Part shown: positions 62,600 to 64,000 of the stretch, piece by piece
Numbering within the stretch: the first letter of the stretch is position 1
How the letters are laid out: every line of letters starts with the position of its first letter
NCBI RefSeq assembly: GCF_000317305.3
Contig: NC_023036.2
Span: 5,022,001-5,086,000, forward strand
Length of the DNA: 64,000 nt
Source of the DNA: Mycolicibacterium neoaurum VKM Ac-1815D
GTDB lineage: Bacteria; Actinomycetota; Actinomycetes; Mycobacteriales; Mycobacteriaceae
Direction of reading: 5' to 3'
Translations under genes and position numbers: made by a program
Notes under the pieces: generated by a model
Databases searched by the model: none
What the model was told of the DNA's origin: nothing
Seen by the model: only the letters and a program-made list of their open reading frames with translations

Positions 62600-63211
62600 A
62601 TGTTGTCCCGATCACATGTAGTCGCTGCCGCACTGCTCGCCGTCGGCCTCTCCGCCTGCGCTCCCAGCCAGCCGGGTGCCCCGAGCAGCGCTGCGCCGAC
62701 GCTGCCCGCATTCACCACCAGCGCCACTCCCACGACCACCGCGCCCGCGCAGGCCACCGACTACACCCGGCTACTGGTCACCGCCGCCGATCTCAGTGAC
62801 GCCGAGGACACCTTCACCGAGCGGCACATCGAAGCCTCACCAGGCGGGCTGCCGGGGGCGAGTGCGTTTTTCGTCAACGCCGAGGACACCCGCGCCATCA
62901 GCTCGACGATCCTGGTCTACGACAACCCGGGCACCGCCGCGACCGCGCTCAAGGAAGCGCGGGGCACGCTGGGTAGCAGGGTGACGGGAAACCCGGTGCC
63001 CGGCGGGGTGGGTCCGGACAGCGTGATGGTCCGTGGCGCCGACCCGGACGAGGCCAAGGACATCACCGTGCTGATGTTCACCCAGGGTCGCGCGCTGGCG
63101 CGCCTGGAATTCCAGAGCGCGGGCGGCGACGCCACCACCGACGGCTACGTGACCACCGTCGGCAAGATGCAGCAGATCGCGCTGCGCTCCGGTCTGCAAG
63201 ACGAGAACTGA
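62600..63211 (+). CDS. Lipoprotein, unknown
   Basis: 203 aa. ATG 62600 gives MLSRSHVVAAALLAVGLSAC with a lipobox (LSAC, Cys about residue 20), a Pro/Thr-rich linker, then an alpha/beta domain (TDYTRLLVTAADLSDAEDTF, TILVYDNPGTAATALKEARG, TVLMFTQGRALARLEFQS). Separate from the LpqN-like protein at 42.7 kb. No ribosome site stands out; TTG 62597 is an alternative start. Confidence 0.82.
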   Translation: MLSRSHVVAAALLAVGLSACAPSQPGAPSSAAPTLPAFTTSATPTTTAPAQATDYTRLLVTAADLSDAEDTFTERHIEASPGGLPGASAFFVNAEDTRAISSTILVYDNPGTAATALKEARGTLGSRVTGNPVPGGVGPDSVMVRGADPDEAKDITVLMFTQGRALARLEFQSAGGDATTDGYVTTVGKMQQIALRSGLQDEN

Positions 63212-63217
63212 GCCGGC

Positions 63218-63234
63218 GCCCGGTACCGCCGGGC
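63218..63234. terminator. Possible hairpin terminator
   Basis: GCCCGG and CCGGGC arms with a 5-base loop, 7 bp after the lipoprotein stop. No U-run follows, as is usual for mycobacterial hairpin terminators; weak evidence. Confidence 0.35.
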
Positions 63235-63338
63235 GTGTTCGATAGCTCCAGCTATCTCCAGCCGAGCCGCATTCCGTCGGTTCATGGCTACAAAACGGCA
63301 GTTGGCGCAGTATGCGTTGCGCACTGCCCGGTCAAAAC

Positions 63339-63352
63339 TGTAACGTGTTCTA
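63339..63352. promoter_or_regulatory. KstR operator upstream of kshA
   Basis: TGTAACGTGTTCTA fits the consensus exactly, 30 bp before the kshA GTG. Confidence 0.85.
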
Positions 63353-63382
63353 GTTAGAGAGACCAGATACGGGAGGCCCACC

Positions 63383-64000
63383 GTGACTACCGAGACAGCC
63401 GGCATTCGCGAGATCGACACCGGCGACCTGCCCGACCGCTATGCGCGCGGTTGGCATTGCCTGGGACCGGTGAAGGACTACCTCGACGGCAAGCCGCACG
63501 GGGTGGAGATCTTCGACACCATGCTGGTCGTCTTCGCCGACTCCGAGGGTGAGCTCAAGGTTCTGGACGGTTACTGCCGGCACATGGGCGGCAACCTCGC
63601 CCAGGGCACCATCAAGGGTGACACCGTGGCCTGCCCGTTCCACGATTGGCGCTGGGGTGGCGACGGCAAGTGCAAGCTCGTCCCCTACGCCAAACGCACA
63701 CCGCGCCTGGCCCGCACCCGCGCCTGGCACACCGACGTACGCGGCGGGCTGCTCTTCGTCTGGCATGACCACGAGGGCAACCCACCGCAGCCCGAGGTTC
63801 GGATCCCCGAGATCCCCGAGTTCGCCAGCGACGACTGGACCGACTGGCGGTGGAACACGATGCTCATCGAGGGCTCCAACTGCCGCGAGATCATCGACAA
63901 CGTCACCGACATGGCGCACTTCTTCTACATCCACTACGGGTTGCCGACGTACTTCAAGAACGTCTTCGAGGGCCACATCGCCAGCCAGTACCTACACAAC
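63383..64000 (+). CDS. kshA: KshA, 3-ketosteroid 9alpha-hydroxylase oxygenase (5' part)
   Basis: The first 206 codons; the gene runs off the window. GTG at 63383 with GGGAGG upstream. Rieske cluster CRHMGGNLA ... CPFHDW (C-x-H and C-x2-H), then the non-heme iron site DNVTDMAHFFYIHYG. KshA with reductase KshB hydroxylates C9 of androstadienedione and opens ring B. Matches Rv3526. Confidence 0.95.
   Translation, partial: MTTETAGIREIDTGDLPDRYARGWHCLGPVKDYLDGKPHGVEIFDTMLVVFADSEGELKVLDGYCRHMGGNLAQGTIKGDTVACPFHDWRWGGDGKCKLVPYAKRTPRLARTRAWHTDVRGGLLFVWHDHEGNPPQPEVRIPEIPEFASDDWTDWRWNTMLIEGSNCREIIDNVTDMAHFFYIHYGLPTYFKNVFEGHIASQYLHN

Noticed and set aside
1..64000. CRISPR arrays, insertion sequences, prophage or rRNA
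   Set aside because: No regularly spaced direct repeats, transposase or phage genes were seen on either strand.

Overview
The window is actinobacterial, high-GC chromosome and almost certainly a rapidly growing Mycobacterium (Mycolicibacterium type). It carries phoPR, otsA, a complete set of mce4 genes, and the KstR cholesterol-catabolism genes in an order that matches M. tuberculosis Rv3489-Rv3526, with accessory genes inserted. No transposase, integrase, CRISPR array or rRNA was seen.

Layout. 1-8.8 kb: 5' part of phoR, phoP, a decapeptide-repeat protein, tRNA-Thr(TGT), an HNH protein, a secreted DUF4185 (GH183-like) protein, an XdhC-family protein, a DUF732 protein and an SDR with a KstR box. 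8.9-19.4 kb: a 54-aa gene coupled to otsA, convergent with mam4B-mam4A-mce4F-E-D-C-B-A. 19.4-35.6 kb: an accessory island between mce4A and the permease genes yrbE4B-yrbE4A, which are normally adjacent. It encodes a carboxylic acid reductase, two P450s, a Ddn-like F420 protein, a WS/DGAT-like acyltransferase, a double aminotransferase-fold protein, an SDR, an EthA-like Baeyer-Villiger monooxygenase, a sulfotransferase and a DUF1214 protein. 35.6-42.6 kb: yrbE4B, yrbE4A, hsd4A, fdxD, fadE26, fadE27, fadD17. 42.7-49.8 kb: LpqN-like lipoprotein, OYE-family flavoenzyme, NAD-dependent epimerase, TetR regulator, nitronate monooxygenase, fadD19, echA19. 49.8-55.7 kb: accessory block of unknown genes, a 41-aa basic protein, an orphan TAXI receptor, an MHS-type MFS permease and a two-component system. 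55.7-64 kb: cyp142, an acetoacetate decarboxylase-like protein, an F420-type LLM protein, tandem DUF35, ltp4, ltp3, a SnoaL-like protein, a lipoprotein and the 5' part of kshA.

How it works together. Ten 14-bp sites fit the KstR operator TnnAACnnGTTnnA exactly or with one mismatch, and they sit in front of most sterol genes. Mce4/YrbE4 imports sterol; CYP142, FadD19, FadD17, FadE26/27, EchA19, Ltp3/Ltp4 and DUF35 shorten the side chain; KshA starts ring opening. The most unusual feature is the island that divides the mce4 import operon. Its enzyme set (acid to aldehyde to amine, plus acyl transfer, oxygenation and sulfation) looks like an uncharacterised lipid or steroid tailoring pathway, and KstR-like boxes lie at its edge and inside it.
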